A stretch of 64,000 bases of DNA from Myxococcota bacterium (GTDB taxonomy: Bacteria; Myxococcota_A; Polyangia; Polyangiales; Houyiibacteriaceae), in assembly GCA_028284955.1 (NCBI GenBank), contig JANQQS010000181.1, positions 1 through 64,000 of the forward strand. The letters are read 5' to 3'. The stretch's first letter is position 1. Every line of letters starts with the position of its first letter. The notes beneath the pieces were generated by a model. That model saw only the letters and a list, made by a program, of their open reading frames with translations, ran no database searches and was not told the origin of the DNA. Below are positions 25,162 through 33,736 of the stretch, one piece after another. The translations under genes were made by a program, and so were the position numbers.

Positions 25162-25179
25162 AGCAGTGACCTTTGGACC
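25158..25179 (+). repeat. Dispersed 3'-end motif, copy 3
   Basis: GTAGAGCAGTGACCTTTGG followed by ACC includes the TAG stop of the LamG gene. It matches copies at 5211 and 19961. Confidence 0.5.
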
Positions 25180-25193
25180 ACGGCAGTTAGGCG

Positions 25194-25979
25194 TTGTTCG
25201 AAGATGAGCCGGAATACGTGGTCTCTCTCACGTTTTGGTCGGTTCTCGTGAGCCGAAATCCTACTTCGGGGGTACCTACCCCAGTGAGCCATGCTGAGAG
25301 GTCACTGCAAAAATCGCCAGGTCGTGCGGCGCCCGCCGCGAGCCCCAGTCGCGCGCTCAGCGATGCGCAGCTGGTGCTCGCGGCTCGCGATGGCGCCCAG
25401 TGGGCATCCGAAGCGCTCTACACGCGCCACGCGCCCATGGTGCTGGGGCTTGCCCATCGCTTGCTCGGACGCGCCGACGAGGTCGACGATTTGGTTCAAG
25501 ATGCGTTCGTGGCCGCATTCGAAAATCTGCCCCGGCTACGTGATCCCCAAGCATTTGCGTCATGGGTGGGCGGCATCACGGTGCGCACTGCGCGAAAGAC
25601 CATTCGTCGCAAACGCCTTCGCCGCAAGTTCGGCCTCGAACGCCATCATCCCCTCGACACCGAAGAGCTCGTATCGTCTCAAGCGCCTCCTGACGTGGGC
25701 GCGGAACTTCGCGCGATCTATGCCATGCTCGAGACGCTCGACCCCGACGTCCGGGTGGCACTGGTGCTCCGGCGCGTGGAGGGCCTCAAGTTGACGGAAA
25801 TCGCAAGCTTCATGGGCATCTCGCTGGCCACCACCAAGCGCAGGTTAAACGCTGGCGAAACCGCGCTCGCAGCTCGGCTCTCGTCGCCTCATTCTCGGAT
25901 CGCTGGGCGCCGAGCCACCGACCGCAAGGGCACTGGGCGACGAACCCAGGACAACCAATATGGCAGAGGGCCCGAATGA
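25194..25979 (+). CDS. ECF-type RNA polymerase sigma factor
   Basis: Region 2 is visible as DEVDDLVQDAFVAAFENLPRL followed by SWVGGITVRTARKTIRRKRLRR. Region 4 follows as ALVLRRVEGLKLTEIASFMG with ISLATTKRRLNAG for -35 recognition. The product is an ECF sigma factor that probably transcribes its own operon or surface genes. The start is unclear: the longest frame begins at TTG 25194, and GTG 25248 is a likely alternative because the conserved part starts near LSDAQLVLAARDG. Its stop overlaps the FecR gene start (ATGA). It is the first gene of a three-gene set. Confidence 0.88.
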   Translation: MFEDEPEYVVSLTFWSVLVSRNPTSGVPTPVSHAERSLQKSPGRAAPAASPSRALSDAQLVLAARDGAQWASEALYTRHAPMVLGLAHRLLGRADEVDDLVQDAFVAAFENLPRLRDPQAFASWVGGITVRTARKTIRRKRLRRKFGLERHHPLDTEELVSSQAPPDVGAELRAIYAMLETLDPDVRVALVLRRVEGLKLTEIASFMGISLATTKRRLNAGETALAARLSSPHSRIAGRRATDRKGTGRRTQDNQYGRGPE

Positions 25980-27154
25980 ACCCGTCGCCTCCTGAAGAGC
26001 CCAACATGAATCGAGCCCAAACGAACGATGCCGATAACGTAATGGACGCGCGCGACCACCGAGAGTGGGTCGCGCCGCCCAACGAAGCGGTTCGACTGCG
26101 GCGGATTCAGAGCGCAGTTCGCGACCGCGTAGGTCATTCACAATCCGTTCGCTCATGGCGCCGATGGATGAGCAACCCTTATGTTTGGGGACCTTCTTCG
26201 TTTGTGCTGGGCGCCGGTTTGGTCGCCCTCGCGGTGTTCTCAACGGTTCGACCTCCTCATCCCCAACCCGACGCCGCACATTCGCGGTCAACGACAGCGA
26301 CTCCGGAGCAACCAGAACTATGGCAGGACACGAACCTGCATACCGAGCAGACGTCGCGCACCGTCCGCTTGGCAGACGAATCGACAATCGACGCGCAGCC
26401 GCACACGTTCGTGGAAAACATCTCGAGCACGTCATCGCAAGTCGTACTGGCTCTGCATCGCGGGTCAGCAACCTTTGATGTCGCTAAGAACCCTGCGCGG
26501 CGCTTTTGGGTGATGGCAGACGACGTGCGCGTCGAGGTCGTGGGCACGCGGTTTTCGGTTCGCCGACAACCCGCCGATCCTCACACCGTGGAAGTCTCGG
26601 TATCCCGAGGCCGCGTGTTGGTACATACCGCAACCGGCACGTCTCGAACGCTTGACCCTGGCGACCAGGTACGCACGGCATCGCGCGCCCCAAAGGCCAC
26701 CCCTTCGCTCGAAGACAACGCAGATGCAAAACCACGAGTCGCAGGCCACGCCCGCGCCCACACGAAACCGCGCGCCACCCCCAAGACCGCAGCCGAGCTC
26801 ATCGAACGCGGATCGATGGCCCGCCAATCCGGCCGAATTGACGACGCGCTCGCCGCCTACGAAACACTGCTTCGTCTCTACCCTCGTGACGCCCGTGCAG
26901 CCCTCGCTGCGTTTGAGCTCGGACGTTTGCACATGGACAAGCGTCGCAATCTGCGCAGCGCAGCTCGCGCATTCGAAACCGCGCTCCGAGATGCACCGAA
27001 TTCTGTTTTTTCAGAAGACGCACGCGCACGGCTTGTGCAAATCTACGATCGATTGGGCCCAAGCGCACAATGCGTACGCAAGCAACGCGACTACATCGCC
27101 AGCCACCCAAGCGGACGACACATGCGAAAAATACGCCTTTTGTGCGAAAAATAA
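25976..27154 (+). CDS. FecR-domain anti-sigma-like protein with TPR
   Basis: The 392-residue protein has a cytoplasmic N-terminus (about 1-65), one transmembrane helix (YVWGPSSFVLGAGLVALAVF, about 67-86) and a FecR domain (RLADESTIDAQPHTFVE, VEVVGTRFSVRRQ, VEVSVSRGRVLVHTATG). The C-terminus contains tetratricopeptide-like helices (GRIDDALAAYETLLRLYPRD). FecR proteins sense periplasmic state and control the ECF sigma factor encoded beside them. There is no obvious TonB receptor gene next to it, so the usual FecIRA signalling by an iron receptor is not evident. Coupling by ATGA supports joint function. Confidence 0.83.
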   Translation: MNPSPPEEPNMNRAQTNDADNVMDARDHREWVAPPNEAVRLRRIQSAVRDRVGHSQSVRSWRRWMSNPYVWGPSSFVLGAGLVALAVFSTVRPPHPQPDAAHSRSTTATPEQPELWQDTNLHTEQTSRTVRLADESTIDAQPHTFVENISSTSSQVVLALHRGSATFDVAKNPARRFWVMADDVRVEVVGTRFSVRRQPADPHTVEVSVSRGRVLVHTATGTSRTLDPGDQVRTASRAPKATPSLEDNADAKPRVAGHARAHTKPRATPKTAAELIERGSMARQSGRIDDALAAYETLLRLYPRDARAALAAFELGRLHMDKRRNLRSAARAFETALRDAPNSVFSEDARARLVQIYDRLGPSAQCVRKQRDYIASHPSGRHMRKIRLLCEK

Positions 27155-28188
27155 GCCTTCCATGCGCGTTCGCTATATCGTCGGTGCTTGGCATCTCGTC
27201 GGCGGGAAGCGCGCAAGAACGCCCACCCTCTGCAACTGACGACTGCGAAGCGCATGGCCCCCCCATCGTCATTCTCTTGAATGGACCGCGCTGGTCACCC
27301 GCGTTTCGAAAACAAGTTCTCTCAAACCTCCAAGCTACGCTCCGCGACCAAGGATTTTCGCTCTGCACAAACCAAGCGCTCGAAGCGCGCGCGCCGGCCA
27401 CTGTCGAAATTCGAACCCACGAACTTCCTCGGGTATCGGTAGGCATCGAAATTCGCGATCGGGTCACCCGCAAACGCGTCTCCCGCTCAGTTGACCTCGC
27501 AGAATTCCCTCAAGACGCGCGGGCGCTGGCGCTCGCGGTAGCCAGCGACGAACTCCTGAGGGCTAGCTGGATGGAGCTTGCGCTCAGCGACTCCGCCGCC
27601 TTCGTTCGCCCGCCGCCGCCTGCTGTTCGGAACACCGTGGCCCGAGAAACCCGGCAGGCCGCGCGCACCTGGCTCGGGCTCGCGTTTGCGTGGGAAAGCT
27701 ACCGGGGCGGTGAGCACCACCTCGGCGGCGACTTCACGCTCACCCATTGGTTTCGTTCTCGCATTCGACGGCGACCCCCACGCTGGGGCTTGGACCTATC
27801 CCTCGGCGGCCGCTCAGGTTTGCGCGCCCAATCGACTAGCGGAAGCGTACGCGCCACCGTATTCTCGGCCGGCCTCGTGCTGCTCGTTCGTCTAGCTTCG
27901 GGCTCAACGAGCGGCCTCTCCGCGCTTCTCGGAACCCGCATCGCCTACGTATCCTTCGAAGGCGATGCGCGCGCCCCCGCGCGCGACGATCAAAAAGCCG
28001 GAATCCTCGGCGAAGCACGCATCGGGCTGCGCGCATCGCTGCGGGTACACCGAGCCATCAAACTCCGCATCGATGGCGGCGCGCTTGTCCCCATCCAAGG
28101 CGTCGAAGCCCAAGACGGCGAAGAACGAGTCACCGCCGCAACCAGCGTCGGCGCATTCCTAAACAGCGGCGTAGCGTTTGGGTTCTAG
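27142..28188 (+). CDS. Secreted beta-barrel-like protein of the sigma operon
   Basis: The 348-residue protein has a signal peptide (KISLPCAFAISSVLGISSAGSA), then a small alpha/beta region with IVILLNGPRWSPAFRKQV, and a beta-rich second half that ends in GVAFGF, typical of outer-membrane barrels with a C-terminal aromatic. No family was recognised. GTG 27142 is used because the signal peptide begins there; the longest frame (ATG 27070) lies mostly inside the FecR gene. It overlaps that gene by 13 bp, so it is likely the output of the sigma/FecR system. Confidence 0.65.
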   Translation: MRKISLPCAFAISSVLGISSAGSAQERPPSATDDCEAHGPPIVILLNGPRWSPAFRKQVLSNLQATLRDQGFSLCTNQALEARAPATVEIRTHELPRVSVGIEIRDRVTRKRVSRSVDLAEFPQDARALALAVASDELLRASWMELALSDSAAFVRPPPPAVRNTVARETRQAARTWLGLAFAWESYRGGEHHLGGDFTLTHWFRSRIRRRPPRWGLDLSLGGRSGLRAQSTSGSVRATVFSAGLVLLVRLASGSTSGLSALLGTRIAYVSFEGDARAPARDDQKAGILGEARIGLRASLRVHRAIKLRIDGGALVPIQGVEAQDGEERVTAATSVGAFLNSGVAFGF

Positions 28189-28256
28189 AGAATGGGACTA
28201 AGCACTAGCGTTGAACGAAATAGCGTCGACTGACAACTCGTAGTACGGAGGTGGTC

Positions 28257-29141
28257 ATGTTGTCGGGAGTAGAAAAGGCGCTGCTTGCAGTGCTGGTGCT
28301 GGTGTTGATGACGGGGATGGGGGCAACTCTCGAGGTTCGGCATTTTCGCGAGGTCATGCACAAGCCGAAAGGGGTTTTGGTAGGACTCGCGTCGCAGTTT
28401 GGCTGGATGCCGCTGCTTGCCTTTGGTTTTGCGAAAGCGCTCGGGCTTCCGAGCGACCTTGCGATAGGACTCGTCATTGTGGGATGCACGCCGGGCGGAA
28501 CTACGTCGAACCTGTTCACCTACTACGCCCGCGCTGATCTGGCGCTCAGCATCAGCATGACCGCCATGTCAACGCTCGTTGCCGTGGTGGCGATGCCGCT
28601 TCTGCTCCTGCTCTATGCAACACCGTTCTCTCAGTCAGCCGACAGCGATTTGGTGGTTCCGTACGGCAGCATCGTCAAGACGCTGGTCGTCGTGTTGCTG
28701 CCGGTTGCGATCGGCATGACTGTTCGCGCAAAAAAGCCCCCCGTCGCGACAAAACTCGAGACGATCGGAAGCGTTGCCGGAGTCGCGACGCTGATTTTGC
28801 TCGTCGGCTCAAGCTTGCTGCGAAACGGCCATCTGCTCGCGCAAACGAGCCTGGCGATGTTTACGGCGGCCATCGGGCTCGGCGCTTTGGGCTTGGGTTT
28901 AGGCTATCTCGCAAGCCGCGCCCTGCGCATGCCCAAGGCTCAATGCCGAGCGGTCTCGTTCGAAACGGGCATTCAAAATAGCCCTCTCGCCTTCGCCATC
29001 ATTATCGCTAGCTTCCCCAGCGCCACCCACTCGCGCCTGCTCTGGCTCCCCCTGCTCTACGCACTCTTCGTGCTCATCACTGCATCGGTCGTCACTACAA
29101 TCTACTCAAGCCGAGATCGACGAACATCTCGCGAAGCTTAG
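28257..29141 (+). CDS. Bile acid:sodium symporter family (BASS) transporter
   Basis: The 294-residue protein has about nine hydrophobic helices and the BASS signatures LASQFGWMPLLAFGFAKALG, VGCTPGGTTSNLFTYYARAD and FETGIQNSPLAFAIIIASF. Members carry organic anions with sodium; the substrate cannot be predicted here. A GGAGG site precedes ATG 28257 (GTG 28251 is also in frame). It stands alone and converges with the Cys-rich lipoprotein gene. Confidence 0.9.
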   Translation: MLSGVEKALLAVLVLVLMTGMGATLEVRHFREVMHKPKGVLVGLASQFGWMPLLAFGFAKALGLPSDLAIGLVIVGCTPGGTTSNLFTYYARADLALSISMTAMSTLVAVVAMPLLLLLYATPFSQSADSDLVVPYGSIVKTLVVVLLPVAIGMTVRAKKPPVATKLETIGSVAGVATLILLVGSSLLRNGHLLAQTSLAMFTAAIGLGALGLGLGYLASRALRMPKAQCRAVSFETGIQNSPLAFAIIIASFPSATHSRLLWLPLLYALFVLITASVVTTIYSSRDRRTSREA

Positions 29142-29168
29142 CCCGATAACGTTCGCGTGTTCGGACGG

Positions 29169-29252
29169 GTCGCGTGGCGCACTCAACGAATCCGCCACGC
29201 GACGTTCCAATGCATCGGAGCAGGTCGCAGCTGTCAGAGACGGCTGCGACCT
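29169..29252. terminator. Two strong hairpins between convergent genes
   Basis: GTCGCGTGGCG pairs perfectly with CGCCACGCGAC (29169-29203). AGGTCGCAGC pairs perfectly with GCTGCGACCT (29222-29252). Neither is followed by a T-run, but their position between two convergent genes fits bidirectional termination or RNA stabilisation. Confidence 0.6.
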
Positions 29253-29266
29253 ATCCGAATGTGTGG

Positions 29267-30022
29267 CTATAGCGAACCGCAGACGAAATCTGTGCCCGAA
29301 TAGATGCTGTCCGCAGTGCAGTCGCTGGAAGCGTCGTTGCATTCGCAGAAGCCGCTATCCATATCGCACACGCCCCGGCCACCGCATGCCTCGTCGTTGC
29401 TGCATTTGCAGTCGCCCGACGCAGTGTCACATTCAAAGTTCTCGGGACAATCCATTTCCGGTTCGTTGCAATCGAAGTCTGAGGTGACGGTGGTGTTCCC
29501 CACACACTGATTGGCCGAGTCACAAGTTCGTTCCAAGGCACACAAGGTCACGTCTTCGTCGTCAATGTCCTTGACCGTGGTTTCCACAAACCCGGTTTGA
29601 CAGGGCGGGTCGAGAGGCACCACACATTTTCCGCCATCCCCGACTGCGATGCACACAAACGGAGCCGTGCATTCTTCGCTGGTAGAGCAGTCGGTGTTCG
29701 ACTCACCAATCGAAAGTTGGCATTCAACGTCCTCTTCGCAAGGTGTCACGCATCGGCTGTCGTCGCTGCATACCAACCCGCTGTCGACAGGGTCTGAGCC
29801 AGGGACGTTGACCATGCAATCCGCATCTTCGCTGCACTCTTCCACGCACTGGTCCGGCGTGTCGACAACCGTCGTACCCCCGCCGTCGGTGGTGGTGGTC
29901 GAGCCGCCGTCGGTGGTGGTCGTCGAACCACCGTCCGTTGTGGACGAGCTATCGTCGTCGCCACATCCGATTCCGGCGACTGCGAGAGACAGCGCCATTC
30001 CCCAAAACAATGATTTCGTCAT
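29267..30022 (-). CDS. Cys-rich lipoprotein with Thr/Gly linker
   Basis: The 251-residue protein has a lipoprotein signal (GMALSLAVAGIGCGDDD) and a linker of repeated TTTDGGS units. About 30 cysteines follow in EGF- or disulfide-knot-like spacing (CVEECSEDADC, CDSANQCVG, CKCSNDEACGGRGVCDMDSG). It is probably a disulfide-stabilised surface protein of the kind common in Myxococcota. No enzymatic motif is visible. The GGAG-like upstream region at about 30030 is AT-richer than its surroundings. Confidence 0.8.
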   Translation of the reverse strand: MTKSLFWGMALSLAVAGIGCGDDDSSSTTDGGSTTTTDGGSTTTTDGGGTTVVDTPDQCVEECSEDADCMVNVPGSDPVDSGLVCSDDSRCVTPCEEDVECQLSIGESNTDCSTSEECTAPFVCIAVGDGGKCVVPLDPPCQTGFVETTVKDIDDEDVTLCALERTCDSANQCVGNTTVTSDFDCNEPEMDCPENFECDTASGDCKCSNDEACGGRGVCDMDSGFCECNDASSDCTADSIYSGTDFVCGSL

Positions 30023-30164
30023 AAATACTCCCTTTAAGCGAGAAACAATTCTCGAACGAGGGGTCTGCTAGCATCAAACCCGCGGGGGTGAAAGAAAAAC
30101 AACCACCCGTCCCAAGTTGCGGATAGTCGTCCGGCTTGCAGGCTACGGAGTCGCTTCTCGCAAC

Positions 30165-32165
30165 TCAGCTCTCCAGCTCTTCTCGTTTCGTTTCGATCGC
30201 CTCCCAGCGGGCGTACATTTTGGCCAGGCTCGCCTGCTTGTCTCGGTGCTCGTTCGCGAGCTGCTGGAGCCGCTCGAGGTCGCCGGTCGGTGAAGACAGC
30301 TCAACCTCGAGCGCAGCAATCGCTTCTTCGAACTCGGCAATGTTTTGCTCGAGCTTCTTGAGCTCGATGCGTTCACCGTAGGTAAGCGAACGTTTCGCAG
30401 GTTTTTTTTCGCGCCCCTTTCGGCCTTTTTCCGCCGTGTCGTTTTTCGCCAGGCTCTTCTCGGCTGGGTTTTTCTCGGCCGAACCCTTCTCGACAGGGTT
30501 TTTGTCAGCAGGGTTTTTGTCAGCAGGGCTTTTGTCAGTTGGGCGCGACTGTTTTTGTTGATGGTTTCGATATGCCGAGTAGTCGCCAGCGTAGTGGGTG
30601 ACGCGTCCTTCGCCTTCGAACGCGAGAATCGAAGTGGCGATGCGATCGAGAAAGTAGCGGTCGTGGCTCACCACCCAGACCGCACCCTGAAACTCTACGA
30701 TCATATCTTCGAGGGCGCTCAGGGTATGCACGTCGAGATCGTTCGACGGCTCATCGAGAATGAGCAGGTTGGGCTTGCTGAGCAGCAACTTCGCGAGCAA
30801 TACCCGCGCCTTCTCCCCACCGGAGAGCGACCCGACTTTTTGCGCGACGCGACGACGATCGAAAAGGAAGCGAGCGAGATAGGCATGAATCTCGACGTCT
30901 CGATCGCCAAAGCGCACGTGTGAACGCTGTTCCGCCACGTTTTCTCGAACCGAGCCATCTTCGTCGAGGCCGCTCCGAGCTTGGTCGAGATAAGCGATCG
31001 ACGTATTGGCGCCTTGCTTGACGGTTCCGCAGGTCGGTTGCTGCTGCCCGAGAATGATCCGAAGCAAGGTGGTTTTCCCCGAGCCACTGGGACCCACCAC
31101 TCCGATGCGGTCGCCCTCACACATGGTGAGCGTGAGATCGCGGATCAGCGGCTTGCCGCCTACCTGAGCACCCACGTTGTCGAGGTCCAGAATGGTTTTT
31201 CCGCTTCGAATCGATTCGAGCGCCAATGTCGCCGTTCGCTCCGCCCTCGGGCCGGATTGATTTTGAAGCGCTTCGGCGCGGTCGATGCGCGCTTTTTGTT
31301 TTGTGCCTCGCGCTTTGGGCCCACGACGTAGCCATTCGAGCTCGCGCCGAAGCAGGTTTTGTCGGTTGGCCTCGGCGCGCTCGGCATGAGCCTGTCGCTG
31401 CGCTTTCTGTTCCAGATAGCGAACCCATCCTCCTTGATAGGCGTATACCTGGCCATGCTCAACCTCGAGCGTTCGCTCCACCACGCGGTCGAGGAGGTAG
31501 CGATCGTGGGTGATGAGCAACAGTGCGCCGCGAAACGTGGTGCGGAGATACGTCTCGAGCCACTCTACGGTATCCGCATCGAGATGGTTGGTGGGTTCGT
31601 CGAGAATGGCAAGGTCCGGCTCGGAAACCAACGCGCGCGCGAGCGCCACCCGTCGACGCTGACCTCCGCTCATAGTCGAGAGCCGCGCATCGGCGTCAAC
31701 ACCCAGCCGCTGCATCACCGCATCGGCCTGATGCGCGCGATCCCATCCACCCAATCGTTCAACTTCTTTTTCGGCGTCCGAAAGCCGTTCAAGCGCGGCG
31801 GACGATGTCTGCTCGGCGAGTGACGCGGCCAATTCATCGTAGGCAGCCCTCGCCGCAAGCCACCCTTCAAGGCCGGAAAGCACAGTGTCGCGAGCGCTCT
31901 GCGTTTCATCGAAATCCGGCGCCTGGGAAAGCCACACGACCCGCGCGCCGCGCCGAAGCACCACGTCTCCCGCATCCGGGGCCTCCGCGCCCGCTAGAAT
32001 TCGAGCCAGCGTCGTCTTCCCGCTGCCGTTGACCCCAACAAGGCCGACGCGTTCGCGCTCGTGAATCGAAAGCGAAACATCATTCAAGATGGAATCGGGC
32101 CCGTAGCTGCGGCTCACGTGCTGCGCCGCAAGAACAGGCGGCCGCGCAGCGGGAGCGGAAGACAA
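30165..32165 (-). CDS. ABC-F family ATPase (Uup-like)
   Basis: The 666-residue protein has two ABC domains. The first has GVNGSGKTTLARIL, MSGGQRRRVALARAL and LAILDEPTNHLD. The second has GPSGSGKTTLLRIIL, LSGGEKARVLLAKLL and LLILDEPSNDLD. The helical linker between them holds the ABC-F interdomain region. The C-terminus ends in a coiled coil (ERIELKKLEQNIAEFEEAIAAL) preceded by a Lys/Pro/Asp-rich spacer that contains a 15-bp tandem repeat. Uup proteins act on ribosomes or DNA. The start is TTG 32165, two bases after the GMC gene stop, so it is the last gene of that operon. Confidence 0.92.
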   Translation of the reverse strand: MSSAPAARPPVLAAQHVSRSYGPDSILNDVSLSIHERERVGLVGVNGSGKTTLARILAGAEAPDAGDVVLRRGARVVWLSQAPDFDETQSARDTVLSGLEGWLAARAAYDELAASLAEQTSSAALERLSDAEKEVERLGGWDRAHQADAVMQRLGVDADARLSTMSGGQRRRVALARALVSEPDLAILDEPTNHLDADTVEWLETYLRTTFRGALLLITHDRYLLDRVVERTLEVEHGQVYAYQGGWVRYLEQKAQRQAHAERAEANRQNLLRRELEWLRRGPKARGTKQKARIDRAEALQNQSGPRAERTATLALESIRSGKTILDLDNVGAQVGGKPLIRDLTLTMCEGDRIGVVGPSGSGKTTLLRIILGQQQPTCGTVKQGANTSIAYLDQARSGLDEDGSVRENVAEQRSHVRFGDRDVEIHAYLARFLFDRRRVAQKVGSLSGGEKARVLLAKLLLSKPNLLILDEPSNDLDVHTLSALEDMIVEFQGAVWVVSHDRYFLDRIATSILAFEGEGRVTHYAGDYSAYRNHQQKQSRPTDKSPADKNPADKNPVEKGSAEKNPAEKSLAKNDTAEKGRKGREKKPAKRSLTYGERIELKKLEQNIAEFEEAIAALEVELSSPTGDLERLQQLANEHRDKQASLAKMYARWEAIETKREELES
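30496..30540. repeat. 15-bp in-frame tandem repeat
   Basis: GGGTTTTTGTCAGCA occurs at 30496-30510 and 30511-30525, with a diverged third copy at 30526-30540. It encodes repeated ADKNP in the ABC-F C-terminal spacer. Confidence 0.85.
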
Positions 32166-32167
32166 AG

Positions 32168-33736
32168 CTACGAAGCCACCACCGCCGCAGCGGCTCGCTT
32201 GCCGATCATCATCGACGGTGCGTTGAGCGCGGCAACTGGTGCGACCGGCATGATGCTGGCGTCGGCGACGCGAAGGCCCTCAAGTCCGTTCACCTTCAAC
32301 TCGCAATTCACCACCGCGCGATCGTCTGCGCCCATGCGGCAGGTGCCCGCGTAGTGGTAGGTGGTCATCACGTTTTGGCGCGCCCAGGCGTCGAGGTTTT
32401 TATTCAGTGGGCCAGGGAGAAGTTCGCGGTTTCCAAAGTTGCGCAGCGGCGCCGTGGCCGCGGTGTCTCGCGCTTTTTCGACGCCGCGAAGCAATGTCGT
32501 CATGTCGCTCGAGTGAGCGAAGTAGCCCGGGTCGACCGCGGGCGATATCGCCGGGTCTGCGCTCCGCAAGGTGAGTTTGCCGCGACTTTGGGGTTTGCCC
32601 AGAATCACCACGATGCCCCACATGCGGGCCACAAAGTCGGTGACCGTGCGCGAACGGAAGGCGGCGGCGATCGCTCCGCGCACGCCGTTTCTCGCCCAGC
32701 TTCGCTGGTACAGCCGCTCGGGTAGCGCAATCGAGGGAAGCAAACGAATCAGCCCTTCACGAAAACTCGAACGCGCGGGGTAGAACACGTAACAGGTGTC
32801 TGGTTGGCCCGCGACAAGCTCAGCGCTTTCGCCTACGCGGTGAAAGCCATAGAGCTGCGGATAATCGCAATCCACGTCGCGCTTGCCGCGAAAAAAGAGC
32901 TGCACGTTGGGATGGTCGTGGAGATTCTGGCCCACCTCGGGCTGGTTCAGCACCACATCAATGCCCAACGCCGAAAGGTCAGCCGCGGGGCCCACGCCAG
33001 ATCGCAACAGAATCGCGGGCGACGCCAACGCACCAGCGCACAGAATAATCTCCGACGAAGCAGCGGCTTGATGAACCACGCCGCCTTGCTCATAGACGAC
33101 CCCGGTGGCCCGAGTGCCCTCGAAGGTCACTCGATGAACCGACGCTCCAGTGTGCACCGTCAAGGTAGGTTGCTCGCTTGCTGGCGCGAGAAACCCGACA
33201 AAGGAAGACCTTCGTCGGTCCCCTTCATAGTTCATCCATTCGTATCCGAGCACGCCGCTCAAATCGCCGTCGTTTAGATTTTCGCTGCGGCGAAATCCCG
33301 CTTGCTCGGACGCCGCGATGCAGCGTTCGGTCCAATCGGTAGGCGCGCGACGACGAGGTCGAAGCACATCTTCCACCGATTGGAAGGACGGAACCACGTC
33401 GTCCCAGCGCCAGCCCGCAGGCCACTGCGCGAAGTCTTCCTTGGCGCCGCGGGTGTAGACCATCGCGTTGACCGACCCGCTGCCCCCGAGCCCGCGCCCC
33501 GAGCCCATGAAGAGCCGGCGATCGTTCCAGCGGTCGTCGCGCACACTGAAGCGCTCGTATAGGAGCTCGTCGTTGGTGAATGCCTTCTTGTAGCCGTCGG
33601 CCGCGAGGGTCTCGGGATGCTCTTCTGCATGCGGGCCTGCCTCGAGCAGCAAGACGTCCCCGCGCGCCGCAAGCTCCGCCGCGACGATGCAGCCAGCCGA
33701 GCCTCCGCCCACCACGATAAAGTCGTAGGTCTTCAT
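32168..33736 (-). CDS. GMC-family FAD oxidoreductase (choline-dehydrogenase-like)
   Basis: The 522-residue protein has the FAD motif DFIVVGGGSAGCIVAAEL, the GMC signatures SGRGLGGSGSVNAMVYTRG and CAGALASPAILLRSGVGP, and the C-terminal catalytic His region NVMTTYHYAGTCRMG. It oxidises an alcohol to an aldehyde. The upstream coupled aldehyde dehydrogenase suggests a two-step alcohol-to-acid pathway. No signal peptide is seen. ATG 33736 overlaps the ALDH stop as ATGA. Confidence 0.92.
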   Translation of the reverse strand: MKTYDFIVVGGGSAGCIVAAELAARGDVLLLEAGPHAEEHPETLAADGYKKAFTNDELLYERFSVRDDRWNDRRLFMGSGRGLGGSGSVNAMVYTRGAKEDFAQWPAGWRWDDVVPSFQSVEDVLRPRRRAPTDWTERCIAASEQAGFRRSENLNDGDLSGVLGYEWMNYEGDRRRSSFVGFLAPASEQPTLTVHTGASVHRVTFEGTRATGVVYEQGGVVHQAAASSEIILCAGALASPAILLRSGVGPAADLSALGIDVVLNQPEVGQNLHDHPNVQLFFRGKRDVDCDYPQLYGFHRVGESAELVAGQPDTCYVFYPARSSFREGLIRLLPSIALPERLYQRSWARNGVRGAIAAAFRSRTVTDFVARMWGIVVILGKPQSRGKLTLRSADPAISPAVDPGYFAHSSDMTTLLRGVEKARDTAATAPLRNFGNRELLPGPLNKNLDAWARQNVMTTYHYAGTCRMGADDRAVVNCELKVNGLEGLRVADASIMPVAPVAALNAPSMMIGKRAAAAVVAS

